Assembly: GCA_031262005.1 (NCBI GenBank)
Contig: JAISIO010000009.1
Span: forward strand, 1 to 19,436
DNA from: Bacteroidales bacterium
Lineage (GTDB): Bacteria; Bacteroidota; Bacteroidia; Bacteroidales; UBA1715
Length of the DNA stretch: 19,436 bases
Direction of reading: 5' to 3'
Under the pieces are notes generated by a model that did not search any database, was not told where the DNA came from, and saw only the letters and a list, made by a program, of their open reading frames with translations. A program made the translations under genes and the position numbers. Every line of letters begins with the position of its first letter. The stretch's first letter is position 1. Shown here in pieces: positions 6,461-14,958 of the stretch.

Positions 6461-8953
6461 TTAAAACTCCACCTGAAACCGGAAGAAAAATCCTCGTTTG
6501 GAAATATCTGGATTATTGCGATAATTCAGTCGCCAGATATATTCTACACGCAGTACTTTCAACACATTCGTAATGCCCACTCCTGCTTCCATATAAGGCA
6601 TTTCGTTGAAAGAAAACGACTGCGCCGGCAGTTGAAACACTGAATTATGATTAAGCGCAAGCTGCCCCCAACACGCCTTGAATGTAAGCAGTTCTCGAAA
6701 ATTGAGACGTTTTATAAGCGGGATTTTATTAAAAAAATATCCTTGTAAATTATATTCGGCAAATAGATTCACAAATCTATCGCTCACAAATTCCATGTAA
6801 CGCATGAGATTAAAATAATATTCCCCGCTCCCTCCTGTTTGATTTCCTCTGTGAAATTCAAGCAACGGAAACGGTACGGGCGCAGTAGTCATACCGCTTT
6901 CGAGTACATAGCTAAAACGCCCAAAGCCAAGAAAAATATGTTGGCGAGCTACAAAACGCAATTGCGAACACCATGAATTAACACCGCCAAAACGATAATT
7001 CGCAGCCATTACATTGAAATGAAATACCGGATAATGAGAATCGACAAATAAACGACGAAAATGATTGGTCGAAATTTTTTCGTTAAACGAAACACGAAAA
7101 TCGCACCCAACTTCATTCAAGTTAAATGTGGGCACAGCACTAACGGTGTCAAATAGGAAAAACGGCGGAGAATGATGCAGCGAAAAACCATACATTGGCT
7201 TAACTATCAAATTTGTAGAAAGTTGATATTCCATCTCGGCTTTTGCTTTATACACCAAATACACCGCTCTGTTAGGATCATGTGTCAGCAGAGCGTTCAT
7301 TAAATTATCATCGGATTGCACCAATACATTTTCACGTATAAAATCTAAGTTCTGACGGTAATCGCCTATGCGATACATATTTTGGTCGTAACTCAAATGC
7401 AACGCAGAATATGTTTCAGTGGGAATGCGCAAAGAAAATTTTCCGCCGTATTTGAAAGTACGATCGCGTGTACCATATCCAACATAGCCGGCAAGCATAA
7501 TGTCTTTACTGAATTTTTCCGATGTGCGGGCAGCCACATTGATTCGAGTTCCTTCAATTTCATTGCTTTGAATAAAATACAAATACGGTCCTAATTCAAT
7601 ATAACCTAATTTAAAATAGCCGTATAAAAACATATCGAGCAAGGCATTGCTTGCCTTTATCGAAGGAATTTCGTTAGCAATTTCAATGGCATTTTTTGTT
7701 ACCAAATCCAAACTCGAAAGCGAATCGGGTCGCAACCCGGCAAGTAAGGTTGTATCAACGGTAGTTTGGCGTTTTACAAGATTGAATTTCTTCGGTATTT
7801 CTTTGGTTTTCAAATAATTACTAATTTGCAGCGTGTCAATAATAAAACTTGTAGTTTTTACTGCTGCAAGTGGTGTATTGAGTAAATTGTTTACGGTATC
7901 GTTAGAAAATTGTGGTGTAAATTCCACGTTCATAGTGTGTTGCTTAAAAAACCATTCTCCCGTGGGCAATTGCTGCATTTTTTCTTGCAAACGCATAGTT
8001 TTCACATAATTAAGATTTGCTGACCTTTGCAAAGTGGCATCAATTTCGAGCAAGGCACCACTTTCTTTTTCGATTATCATTTGCCCCACAAACGCCAAAT
8101 CACGAGAATTTCGGGGTTTAAAACGTATTTTATAGAACTTTTTTCCTTCAAACGTAAGCGAATCGTCCAATATATATTTATAATACAAAAGCGATTGCGG
8201 CATAATGGGGCTCACGAAATCACGATACAAAAAGCGTAAATTGCCGTAAAACGTCATATCTTCGTTGAGCGAGGATATATATTTATTCACAATGTCGCTA
8301 TTGATAAAACTGCTACCATATTGATTGGCAACAATATCTTCGGTAAACGGTGCCGCATTCGGGCGATTTTTTTGATACGAAAGCCGTTCCGAAAAATAAA
8401 GGGGCATACTCCAAAACTCATCGTAATCGTTGATTTTAACCAATAGTTCGGGATTTTTTTTAAAATACAATTTATTAAACACCGCTGTATCCAAATCACT
8501 TACAGCAATATTGAGTTTATTATATTCCATAAATTCAATATTTTTTATCGCTTGCGGTTTATTCGTCCTGCGGTTTTCAATAGCACGTTTCACAATAGGA
8601 ATTGCCGGATTTTTACCCGGGCGCACCACCACTGCATCTATCATGTAAGCAGCCGGTATCATACGTATTACAAGCGTATCGTCAGGAATATCGGGAGCTG
8701 CAATCATAATTTCTTTATAACCGAAACACTCAATCAAAACCGTATCTGTTTGGTTTGGCACATATATTGAAAAAGTGCCGTCAATTTGCGAAACCGTGCC
8801 CGTATTGGTATTTTTTATTTTCACATTGGCAAAAGCAATTGCTTCGCTTAGCTCCGGATCAATCAATTTTGCAGTAAGCGTGCGCTGTGCAACAAGCGTA
8901 AGTGAAAAAAAACTGCATGCAATAAATATAATAAGGGACTTCTTTACGTTCAT
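6461..8953 (-). CDS. DUF5686 outer-membrane protein with carboxypeptidase-like regulatory domain
   Basis: From the Met at 8951-8953 the protein has 830 residues and begins MNVKKSLIIFIACSFFSLTL-VAQ, a standard signal peptide. A Met eight codons earlier exists, but its codon lies inside the likely -7 box (8975-8982), so it is rejected. Residues about 25-105 are a carboxypeptidase D regulatory-like beta sandwich (AFANVKIKNTNTGTVSQIDG, then VLIECFGYKE). The long remainder matches the Bacteroidetes DUF5686 family: IVKRAIENRR..., then many amphipathic aromatic beta strands. It ends GFFFRFQVEF, a C-terminal aromatic residue typical of barrels inserted by Bam. It is probably an outer-membrane beta-barrel; substrate or partner is unknown. 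It converges with the transporter gene and has no obvious hairpin after its stop. Confidence 0.88.
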   Translation of the reverse strand: MNVKKSLIIFIACSFFSLTLVAQRTLTAKLIDPELSEAIAFANVKIKNTNTGTVSQIDGTFSIYVPNQTDTVLIECFGYKEIMIAAPDIPDDTLVIRMIPAAYMIDAVVVRPGKNPAIPIVKRAIENRRTNKPQAIKNIEFMEYNKLNIAVSDLDTAVFNKLYFKKNPELLVKINDYDEFWSMPLYFSERLSYQKNRPNAAPFTEDIVANQYGSSFINSDIVNKYISSLNEDMTFYGNLRFLYRDFVSPIMPQSLLYYKYILDDSLTFEGKKFYKIRFKPRNSRDLAFVGQMIIEKESGALLEIDATLQRSANLNYVKTMRLQEKMQQLPTGEWFFKQHTMNVEFTPQFSNDTVNNLLNTPLAAVKTTSFIIDTLQISNYLKTKEIPKKFNLVKRQTTVDTTLLAGLRPDSLSSLDLVTKNAIEIANEIPSIKASNALLDMFLYGYFKLGYIELGPYLYFIQSNEIEGTRINVAARTSEKFSKDIMLAGYVGYGTRDRTFKYGGKFSLRIPTETYSALHLSYDQNMYRIGDYRQNLDFIRENVLVQSDDNLMNALLTHDPNRAVYLVYKAKAEMEYQLSTNLIVKPMYGFSLHHSPPFFLFDTVSAVPTFNLNEVGCDFRVSFNEKISTNHFRRLFVDSHYPVFHFNVMAANYRFGGVNSWCSQLRFVARQHIFLGFGRFSYVLESGMTTAPVPFPLLEFHRGNQTGGSGEYYFNLMRYMEFVSDRFVNLFAEYNLQGYFFNKIPLIKRLNFRELLTFKACWGQLALNHNSVFQLPAQSFSFNEMPYMEAGVGITNVLKVLRVEYIWRLNYRNNPDISKRGFFFRFQVEF

Positions 8954-8974
8954 AGTATTTTCAAGAATGTAGAA

Positions 8975-8982
8975 CAAAAATA
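8975..8982 (-). promoter_or_regulatory. -7 box of the DUF5686 gene
   Basis: On the minus strand this is TATTTTTG, a full match to TAnnTTTG, ending 21 bases before the chosen ATG. No good TTTG is found 18-21 bases upstream, so the -33 part is weak. It decides the start of the gene because the alternative ATG (8975-8977) falls inside it. Confidence 0.45.
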
Positions 8983-9145
8983 CATATTAATTGATATTTC
9001 GATACGTTCGTAAAACAAAAAGTAAAAATTATGTAAAAATTTCTTACGCATTTTTCTTGTTGAAAAATAATTAATAACTCCACATAAAAATCGACCTATT
9101 ATATGCACGTTTTTTTGTACTTTTATAGTTCATTGTTTACACACA

Positions 9146-9153
9146 GAGGAGAG
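9146..9153 (+). promoter_or_regulatory. Shine-Dalgarno-like site before dnaE
   Basis: GAGGAGAG lies just upstream of the dnaE ATG, with the AGGAG core 7 bases before it. It is the clearest such site I noticed in the window, and most genes here start without one. It supports the chosen dnaE start. Confidence 0.55.
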
Positions 9154-9158
9154 CTATA

Positions 9159-12100
9159 ATGTTTATAATATTCGACACCGAAACCACAGGTTTACCCAAA
9201 GATTACAACGCCCCACTAAGCGACAGCGACAACTGGCCACGCTTAGTGCAATTAGCGTGGCAAATTCACGACGATAGTGGCGAGTTTATAAGTGCTCACA
9301 ACGAAATTGTACGCCCCGAAGGCTTCATTATTCCCTTTCAAGCATCAAAAGTGCACGGTATTTCTACAGAAAAAGCTCTTGAAATAGGTAAACCACTGAA
9401 TGAAGTGCTTGCACTTTTTAGCGAACACCTTGCTCATTGCACGCACATTGCCGGTCATAATATAGAATTTGACCTTTGTATTATGGGGGCGGAATTCTAT
9501 CGCAAAAGTATTACATCGCCGTTTGAAAAGAAAATCGTAGTCGATACCATGAAATTGAGCGTTGATTTTTGCCAAATTCCCAGCGGACGTGGCGGAAAGT
9601 TCAAATTCCCAAAACTCGCCGAATTGCACACAAAATTATTTAACGAAAGTTTCGACGAAGCGCACAACGCCTCGGCTGACGTGCTGGCTACCGCTCGCTG
9701 TTTTTTTGAACTTATTCGCTTGAATGTAATTACTGCAAATAATTTGCAGATAGATACCGCTTGGGTGCAAGCCTTTCAAAAAGCACACCTCACTCCTATT
9801 GCACCTGCCGAAATTGAAATACAATCAAATTTTGCCCAATCAGAGGAAGCACAAAATAGTGCTCCTATAATTGACACAAAACCAGATGTTACAGCTTCGC
9901 TCAACATCCCTGAGGAAGAACGAAAATTCGTACACCTGCACGTTCATACCCAATATTCTTTGTTAGATGGTGCAGCATCAATTTCATCACTCGTGGAAAA
10001 AGCAATAAACGACGGAATGCCTGCCCTTGCGATTACCGATCACGGAAATATGTACGGTGTGAAGGAATTTTATAACACGTGCAAAAAGAAAGGCATAAAA
10101 CCAATTCTCGGTTGCGAAGCGTACGTGGTAAATAGTTACGATGTGTTTGCCGACGGAAACAAAGATAAGTCAAATCATCACTTAGTGTTGCTTGCCAAAA
10201 ATCACAAAGGCTATCAAAATCTTATGAAATTGATTTCGATAGCGAATGTAGAGGGTATGTATTACAAGCCAAGAATTTGCAAAGCCGATTTAGAAAAATA
10301 TAAAGAAGGTTTGATTGTTACTTCGGCATGTTTGGGTGGCGAAGTAGCACGTATGTTGCAGGAATACAGTGTAGAAGCAGCCGAAAAAGTCATCCAATAT
10401 TATCATTCGCTATTCGGCGACGATTATTATTTAGAAGTAATGTTGCACCCTGCAAAAGCAGCAAAAGAACGGCATGAAGTGTACGATAGCGAGGTTTTTG
10501 TCAATAATCATCTGTTAGAAATAGGAAAAAAACTTGGAATACAAGTAGTTGCCACCAACGATGTGCATTTTACCAACGCTTCTGATGCCGAAGCGCAGGA
10601 TATTTTACTGTGTCTTAGCACCTCCGCCGATTACACAGCTCCCGATAGAATGCGTTTCACACGCGAGGAGTGGTTTAAAACCACCGACGAAATGTATGAA
10701 CTGTGGGGCGAGCACCCCGAAGTATTGCAAAACACATTGGAAATTGCCAACAAAATAGAAATGTATGAGCTTGATAGCGCACCTATTATGCCCGAATTTC
10801 CTATTCCAGAAGAGTTTGGTACTATAGAAGCATATCAAGAACGGTTTTTAGAAGACGATTTAAAAGCGGAATTTAAACGCTACGATAAACTCGGCACTTA
10901 CAAAGAAGTATTACGAATAAAATTCGAGGCTGATTATTTGATACATCTCACAAATAGAGGTGCCGAAAAACGCTACGGCAAAGATATGAAACCGGAAATT
11001 CGAGAACGCATTGATTTTGAACTCAATACGATTAAACAAATGGGATTTCCCGGTTATTTTTTAATTGTGCAGGATTTTATAGCCGAGGCTCGCAATATGG
11101 GCGTTTTAGTTGGTCCCGGACGTGGTTCGGCGGCAGGTTCGGCAGTGGCTTATTGCTTGGGGATTACCAACATTGACCCCATTCCTTACGACTTGCTTTT
11201 TGAACGGTTCCTTAATCCCGACCGTATTTCAATGCCAGATATTGACATTGACTTTGACGACGATGGCAGGCAACGAGTAATTGACTGGGTTGTAGAAAAA
11301 TACGGACACGATAAAGTTGCGCACATTTGTACATTTGGTACCATGGCTGCAAAATCGGCAATCAAAGACGTTGCACGAGTATTAAAACTACCTTTGCAAG
11401 AAGCAAATAGAATAACCAAAGAGTTTCCGGAAAACGGCAAACTCAATGGAGCTTACGCAAAAGTATTGGCTTTTGAACAAGAATACGGTTCACTCGATAA
11501 AGCAATTGCTCATATTGAAACAGCAAAGAAAGAAGCCGCAAAAGCCGATAACACCAAGGCTGTTACCAACTGCGAAGTGCAACTATTTTTTGCTAATGAA
11601 ATAGCAATCGCACGAAAAGAGCAAAATGAAATAGAATTAAAAACACTTGAAAATGCGTGCGTTTTGGAAGGTTCGGTGCGGCAAACCGGCGTACATGCTT
11701 GTGGTATTCTTATTGGTAAAAATTCGCTGTGCGAAAACATTCCTATTGCTACAAACAAAGTTGATACACTCCTTTCCACACAGTACGAAGGCACTCATAT
11801 AGAACCGATTGGTTTGCTTAAAATGGACTTTTTGGGCTTGCGCACTTTAACAATTATTCGTGATGCTTTGGTAAACATAAAACTCTCGAAAAACATTGAT
11901 ATTGATATAGATGCTATTCCGCTTACCGACTCGAAAACATTTGAACTATTCGGCAAAGGCGAGACAAGCGGCGTGTTTCAATTTGAGTCGCCGGGAATGA
12001 AAAAACACCTACGTGCTTTACGTCCCAACCGTTTTGAAGATTTAGTGGCAATGAATGCACTGTATCGTCCTGGTCCAATGGCGTACATTCCCGACTATAT

Positions 12101-13652
12101 AGCCCGCAAAAACGGCGAACAAAAGGTAGAATTCGACCACCCGTTAATGGAAAAATATTTGGGCGATACGTATGGAATTACCGTATTCCAAGAGCAAGTA
12201 ATGCTTCTATCGCGCGAACTTGCTGGTTTTACTCGCGGCGATAGCGACGTACTTCGTAAAGCTATGGGTAAAAAGCAGATAGAGGTGATGAACAAATTGA
12301 AAAAACAGTTTAGCGAAGGCTGTTTGAACAATGAACAATTTACAAGTGCCTGCACGCAAATCAACAAAAATGCAGAAGAATTAATTAATAAAATTTGGAC
12401 GGATTGGGAAGCATTTGCATCATACGCTTTCAATAAATCGCACTCTGTGTGCTATGCGTATGTAGCCTACCAAACTGCGTATTTAAAAGCAAATTACCCT
12501 GCGGAATTTATGGCGGCAACATTGAGCTCCAATATTTCAAACGCAACTGAAATTTCTAAATATATGGAAGAATGTGCCCGCATGAAATTGGAAGTTTTGG
12601 TTCCCGATGTGAACGAAAGTCAAAATCGATTTTCGGTAAATAAACAAGGACAAATTCGTTTTGGATTGGGTGCAATCAAAGGATTTGGCGAAGCCGCATC
12701 GCAATCAATTATTGAAGAACAAAAAAACGGTGCGTTTAAAGATGTGTTCGATTTTGTAGCTCGCGTGAGTTTACGCACGGTTAATAAGAAAAACATTGAA
12801 AATTTGATACTTGCTGGAGCTTTCGATAGTTTCAAAATAGAACGACACCGATTTTTCCCGGCTTTAGAAAACGAAACTTCATTTATTGAAACACTCCTAA
12901 AATACGGAACTGCGTTGCAAAGCAAACCCGAAACCAATATGATGTCGCTTTTTGGCGATGAAGAAATTGCAATTGAAAAACCGCAAATACCTACTCCGCC
13001 GGCTTGGAACACTATGAAATTGTTGCAAAACGAAAAAGAATTAATCGGAATTTACCTTTCGGCGCACCCGTTAGATGAGTTTAAACTGTTGATAAATCAT
13101 TTTTGCAAAACAAGTTTAGCTGAATTGGCGGAAATTTCAAACTTTTACGACAGAGAACTAACCGTTGCCGGAATGATTACCAAATCGCAAATTCTTCCTA
13201 CAAAAACAGGTAAAGAATATATGCGTTTCACGCTCGACGATTTTAACGGCAGCTACGAATTTACCATGTTTGGAAAAGATTTTGAAGAATTTTCACCCAA
13301 CATTGTGTTGAACGAAAAAATTGCCCTTACATTGAAAGCAGAAAAGAATAAATGGCGCGAAAATGCTGATTACGAGTATAAAATAAAAAAAATTGAACCC
13401 CTCGAAGACCTCAATAAACGAGTAAAATTTATAACCCTTTCATTCGATGTGAACAAACTAACCGATACACTTGTAACCGAAATCTACGATTTGTGCAATG
13501 TCGAAAACATTGGTTTTCCGATCAATGTAGAAATGTACGACAAACACACAAGTGTGCAGGTAAAAATGAAATCAAAGAACTTGTATATTGATTTGACTGC
13601 TGATTGCGTAGAATATATGCAGGGAAATAATGTACACTTTAAATTGAATTAA
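9159..13652 (+). CDS. dnaE: DNA polymerase III alpha subunit with fused N-terminal epsilon-type exonuclease
   Basis: This 1497-residue replicative polymerase is about 300 residues longer than E. coli DnaE because a DnaQ-like 3'-5' exonuclease is fused to its N-terminus. Residues 1-190 carry a full DEDDh set: D6 and E8 in FDTETTG, D105 in HNIEFD, H169 and D174 in EAHNASADVLAT. A linker (195-250) leads to a PHP domain (from 257, FVHLHVHTQYSLLDGAAS, ITDHGNMYG). The polymerase core has PGRGSAAGSAVAYCLGI (about 653) and the catalytic acidic motif PDIDIDFD (693-700). Further on come FQFESPGM, ALYRPGP and AFNKSHSVCYAYVAYQTA (about 1088), a helix-hairpin-helix stretch (about 1211-1225) and an OB fold (about 1334, LTVAGMI..TKTGKEYMRFTL). 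Alpha copies DNA and the fused domain would proofread in cis. Such fusions occur in other Bacteroidetes. Confidence 0.97.
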   Translation: MFIIFDTETTGLPKDYNAPLSDSDNWPRLVQLAWQIHDDSGEFISAHNEIVRPEGFIIPFQASKVHGISTEKALEIGKPLNEVLALFSEHLAHCTHIAGHNIEFDLCIMGAEFYRKSITSPFEKKIVVDTMKLSVDFCQIPSGRGGKFKFPKLAELHTKLFNESFDEAHNASADVLATARCFFELIRLNVITANNLQIDTAWVQAFQKAHLTPIAPAEIEIQSNFAQSEEAQNSAPIIDTKPDVTASLNIPEEERKFVHLHVHTQYSLLDGAASISSLVEKAINDGMPALAITDHGNMYGVKEFYNTCKKKGIKPILGCEAYVVNSYDVFADGNKDKSNHHLVLLAKNHKGYQNLMKLISIANVEGMYYKPRICKADLEKYKEGLIVTSACLGGEVARMLQEYSVEAAEKVIQYYHSLFGDDYYLEVMLHPAKAAKERHEVYDSEVFVNNHLLEIGKKLGIQVVATNDVHFTNASDAEAQDILLCLSTSADYTAPDRMRFTREEWFKTTDEMYELWGEHPEVLQNTLEIANKIEMYELDSAPIMPEFPIPEEFGTIEAYQERFLEDDLKAEFKRYDKLGTYKEVLRIKFEADYLIHLTNRGAEKRYGKDMKPEIRERIDFELNTIKQMGFPGYFLIVQDFIAEARNMGVLVGPGRGSAAGSAVAYCLGITNIDPIPYDLLFERFLNPDRISMPDIDIDFDDDGRQRVIDWVVEKYGHDKVAHICTFGTMAAKSAIKDVARVLKLPLQEANRITKEFPENGKLNGAYAKVLAFEQEYGSLDKAIAHIETAKKEAAKADNTKAVTNCEVQLFFANEIAIARKEQNEIELKTLENACVLEGSVRQTGVHACGILIGKNSLCENIPIATNKVDTLLSTQYEGTHIEPIGLLKMDFLGLRTLTIIRDALVNIKLSKNIDIDIDAIPLTDSKTFELFGKGETSGVFQFESPGMKKHLRALRPNRFEDLVAMNALYRPGPMAYIPDYIARKNGEQKVEFDHPLMEKYLGDTYGITVFQEQVMLLSRELAGFTRGDSDVLRKAMGKKQIEVMNKLKKQFSEGCLNNEQFTSACTQINKNAEELINKIWTDWEAFASYAFNKSHSVCYAYVAYQTAYLKANYPAEFMAATLSSNISNATEISKYMEECARMKLEVLVPDVNESQNRFSVNKQGQIRFGLGAIKGFGEAASQSIIEEQKNGAFKDVFDFVARVSLRTVNKKNIENLILAGAFDSFKIERHRFFPALENETSFIETLLKYGTALQSKPETNMMSLFGDEEIAIEKPQIPTPPAWNTMKLLQNEKELIGIYLSAHPLDEFKLLINHFCKTSLAELAEISNFYDRELTVAGMITKSQILPTKTGKEYMRFTLDDFNGSYEFTMFGKDFEEFSPNIVLNEKIALTLKAEKNKWRENADYEYKIKKIEPLEDLNKRVKFITLSFDVNKLTDTLVTEIYDLCNVENIGFPINVEMYDKHTSVQVKMKSKNLYIDLTADCVEYMQGNNVHFKLN

Positions 13653-13702
13653 AACGTAAATGAATATCAAATAATTTAACTTAACTAAAAATCATACTAT
13701 TT

Positions 13703-14020
13703 ATGAAAACAAATTTCACAGATGCTAATTACAAAGAGGTATTAGCAAACACAAAAGAATTAATCGTGATTGACTTTTGGGCAGAATGGTGCGGACCTTG
13801 CAAAATGATTGCACCAAGCGTTGAAGAACTTGCAAACGAATACGCCGGCAAAGCCCTTATAGGTAAATGCGATGTGGACGAAAACAACGACATGGCGGTA
13901 AACTACGGCATTCGTAATATTCCTACTCTCCTATTTATCAAAAACGGCGAAGTTGTTGATAGATTGGTGGGTGCTTTGCCAAAAGCTAAAATTGCTGAGG
14001 CTATTGAGAAAAATTTGTAA
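13703..14020 (+). CDS. trxA: Thioredoxin
   Basis: This is a 105-residue single-domain cytosolic thioredoxin of normal length. The active site WCGPCK is at residues 29-34 (redox cysteines C30 and C33), preceded by VIDFWAEW. The cis-proline is P74 in RNIPTLLFIKNG. It reduces protein disulfides with electrons from thioredoxin reductase. It begins 50 bases after dnaE with no terminator seen between them, so read-through from dnaE is possible. A strong hairpin follows at 14095-14132. No signal peptide or membrane segment is present, which argues against an envelope thiol-disulfide role. Confidence 0.97.
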   Translation: MKTNFTDANYKEVLANTKELIVIDFWAEWCGPCKMIAPSVEELANEYAGKALIGKCDVDENNDMAVNYGIRNIPTLLFIKNGEVVDRLVGALPKAKIAEAIEKNL

Positions 14021-14070
14021 ATTGCTCCTTCGGTTTTAAACTGGACAATTTGCACACAATTTTCAAACCT

Positions 14071-14155
14071 TGCCAATCAACAAATTCAATTTGAAAAAAC
14101 TCAAATCGGTTGTAACTCCGATTTGAGTTTTTGAGCAATTGTTAGTTGATTGGCA
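14071..14155. repeat. Inverted repeat enclosing the trxA terminator
   Basis: TGCCAATCAAC at 14071-14081 is exactly complementary to GTTGATTGGCA at 14145-14155, framing the terminator hairpin between them. The 85-base unit could fold as a long two-part stem. It might be a terminator extended by chance or a small decayed element with inverted ends. No target-site duplication is evident. Confidence 0.55.
14095..14132 (+). terminator. Rho-independent terminator after trxA
   Basis: A 15-bp stem (14095-14109 with 14118-14132, AAAAACTCAAATCGG and its complement) has an 8-base loop, and its 3' arm ends in five T. It closes the dnaE-trxA transcript and separates it from the orphan gene that follows. 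The hairpin sits inside a larger inverted repeat (14071-14155). Confidence 0.9.
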
Positions 14156-14208
14156 TAATTACGCAATTTTTTAAATTTTTCTTATCCTGAACTCAGGTTA
14201 TTTATGAC

Positions 14209-14589
14209 ATGGAAAGCAAAACAGAAGAAATAAAAAATCATTTTCTTTTTTTAGAAGATTATGGGCTTACATTGTATCAAAAGAAAACCTCAAATTCAGG
14301 CTCTTGTATTGAATTTAAAGGGAATGGAATAAAAGTGCATTTAGTCTTTGACTATAAAGAGTTATGGTTTTATTTTAGTTTTTTTAGGGGAGAAGAGTTG
14401 GAATATAGTGATGCAGCTGTTTGGAAAGAGATTTTTCCATTCTATGCATTAGGAGAAAAATATGATAAAAACTTTAATTGGAAAGATTTACAACCTGAAT
14501 ATGTTGGATATAAAAAAGCATTAGAAAACAATGTATTGCTATTAAAGCAATATGGCTATAACATTTTAACAGGCAAAGAATGGTTTTAA
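14209..14589 (+). CDS. Small AT-rich protein of unknown function
   Basis: I do not recognise this 126-residue protein. It is soluble-looking, with no signal peptide, membrane segment or cysteine cluster, and is rich in aromatic and acidic residues. It starts with a helix-like MESKTEEIKNHFLFLEDYG, continues with strand-like CIEFKGNGIKVHLVFDYKE and LWFYFSFFRGEE, and ends with a helix and GYNILTGKEWF. Size, charge and the strand-aromatic pattern recall immunity or cytosolic accessory proteins of Bacteroidetes, but no motif supports that, so it is only a guess. The gene is visibly richer in A/T than its neighbours and has its own strong terminator upstream, so it is not part of the dnaE-trxA transcript. 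This fits later acquisition. The ATG overlaps GACATGG with no ribosome site. Confidence 0.7.
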   Translation: MESKTEEIKNHFLFLEDYGLTLYQKKTSNSGSCIEFKGNGIKVHLVFDYKELWFYFSFFRGEELEYSDAAVWKEIFPFYALGEKYDKNFNWKDLQPEYVGYKKALENNVLLLKQYGYNILTGKEWF

Positions 14590-14667
14590 TAAATACCACT
14601 AATGAATAATTCACCACCTGGCAGTTTTCTCAAATTACAAACTGAAAATATGTAACATTCACACCGT

Positions 14668-14886
14668 ATGCCTTTTGTCAAATACATACTCATAGCACCC
14701 ATACGAGCGTATCAACTCTTTATTTCGCCGTGGTTGCCCAATGCCTGCCGATTTACCCCCACTTGCTCGCACTATGGCATAGAAGCATTGCACAAACATG
14801 GACTTTTGAAAGGCGGTTATTTGCTTATAAAGCGACTACTGCGCTGCAATCCGTGGGGCGGAAGCGGATACGACCCTGTTCCTTAG
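14668..14886 (+). CDS. yidD: YidD, membrane protein insertion efficiency factor
   Basis: This 72-residue protein is the normal length of YidD. It carries the conserved run YQLFISPWLPNACRFTPTCS, then HYGIEALHKHG, KGGYLLIKRLLRCNPWGGSG and YDPVP. The cysteines at C27, C33 and near residue 60 follow the family. YidD is a peripheral inner-membrane protein that helps YidC insert proteins, and its amphipathic N-terminal helix (KYILIAPIRAYQLFI) suits membrane binding. In many bacteria it sits by rnpA and yidC; here it is separated from them and next to a periplasmic protease. The stop codon is the first part of a heptanucleotide repeat. Confidence 0.97.
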   Translation: MPFVKYILIAPIRAYQLFISPWLPNACRFTPTCSHYGIEALHKHGLLKGGYLLIKRLLRCNPWGGSGYDPVP

Positions 14887-14930
14887 AGGTTAGAGTGTAG
14901 AGTATAGTGATTAGAGTTTAGAGATTAGAA
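14882..14930 (+). repeat. Seven-copy heptanucleotide repeat (NTTAGAG) starting in the yidD stop codon
   Basis: Seven consecutive heptamers can be read in register: cTTAGAG, gTTAGAG, tGTAGAG, tATAGTG, aTTAGAG, tTTAGAG, aTTAGAA. Four match NTTAGAG exactly and the others differ by one to two bases. The first unit supplies the yidD TAG at 14884-14886. It fills most of the short yidD-ctpA spacer. Confidence 0.8.
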
Positions 14931-14958
14931 GTTTAACAATACATACCCCCAATAATTT

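Noticed and set aside
6403..6463. TAAGGTAA ... TTACCTTA as a terminator between the transporter and DUF5686 genes
   Set aside because: Only an 8-base stem with a loop of about 45 bases and no T run; too weak to be a terminator.
8954..8977. Upstream ATG (8975-8977) as the start of the DUF5686 gene
   Set aside because: It lies inside a full TAnnTTTG box and would place a polar leader before a normal signal peptide; the Met at 8951-8953 fits better.
14186..14197. CCTGA-AC-TCAGG palindrome just before the orphan gene as an operator
   Set aside because: Five-base arms only; easily due to chance, and no second site or known motif supports it.
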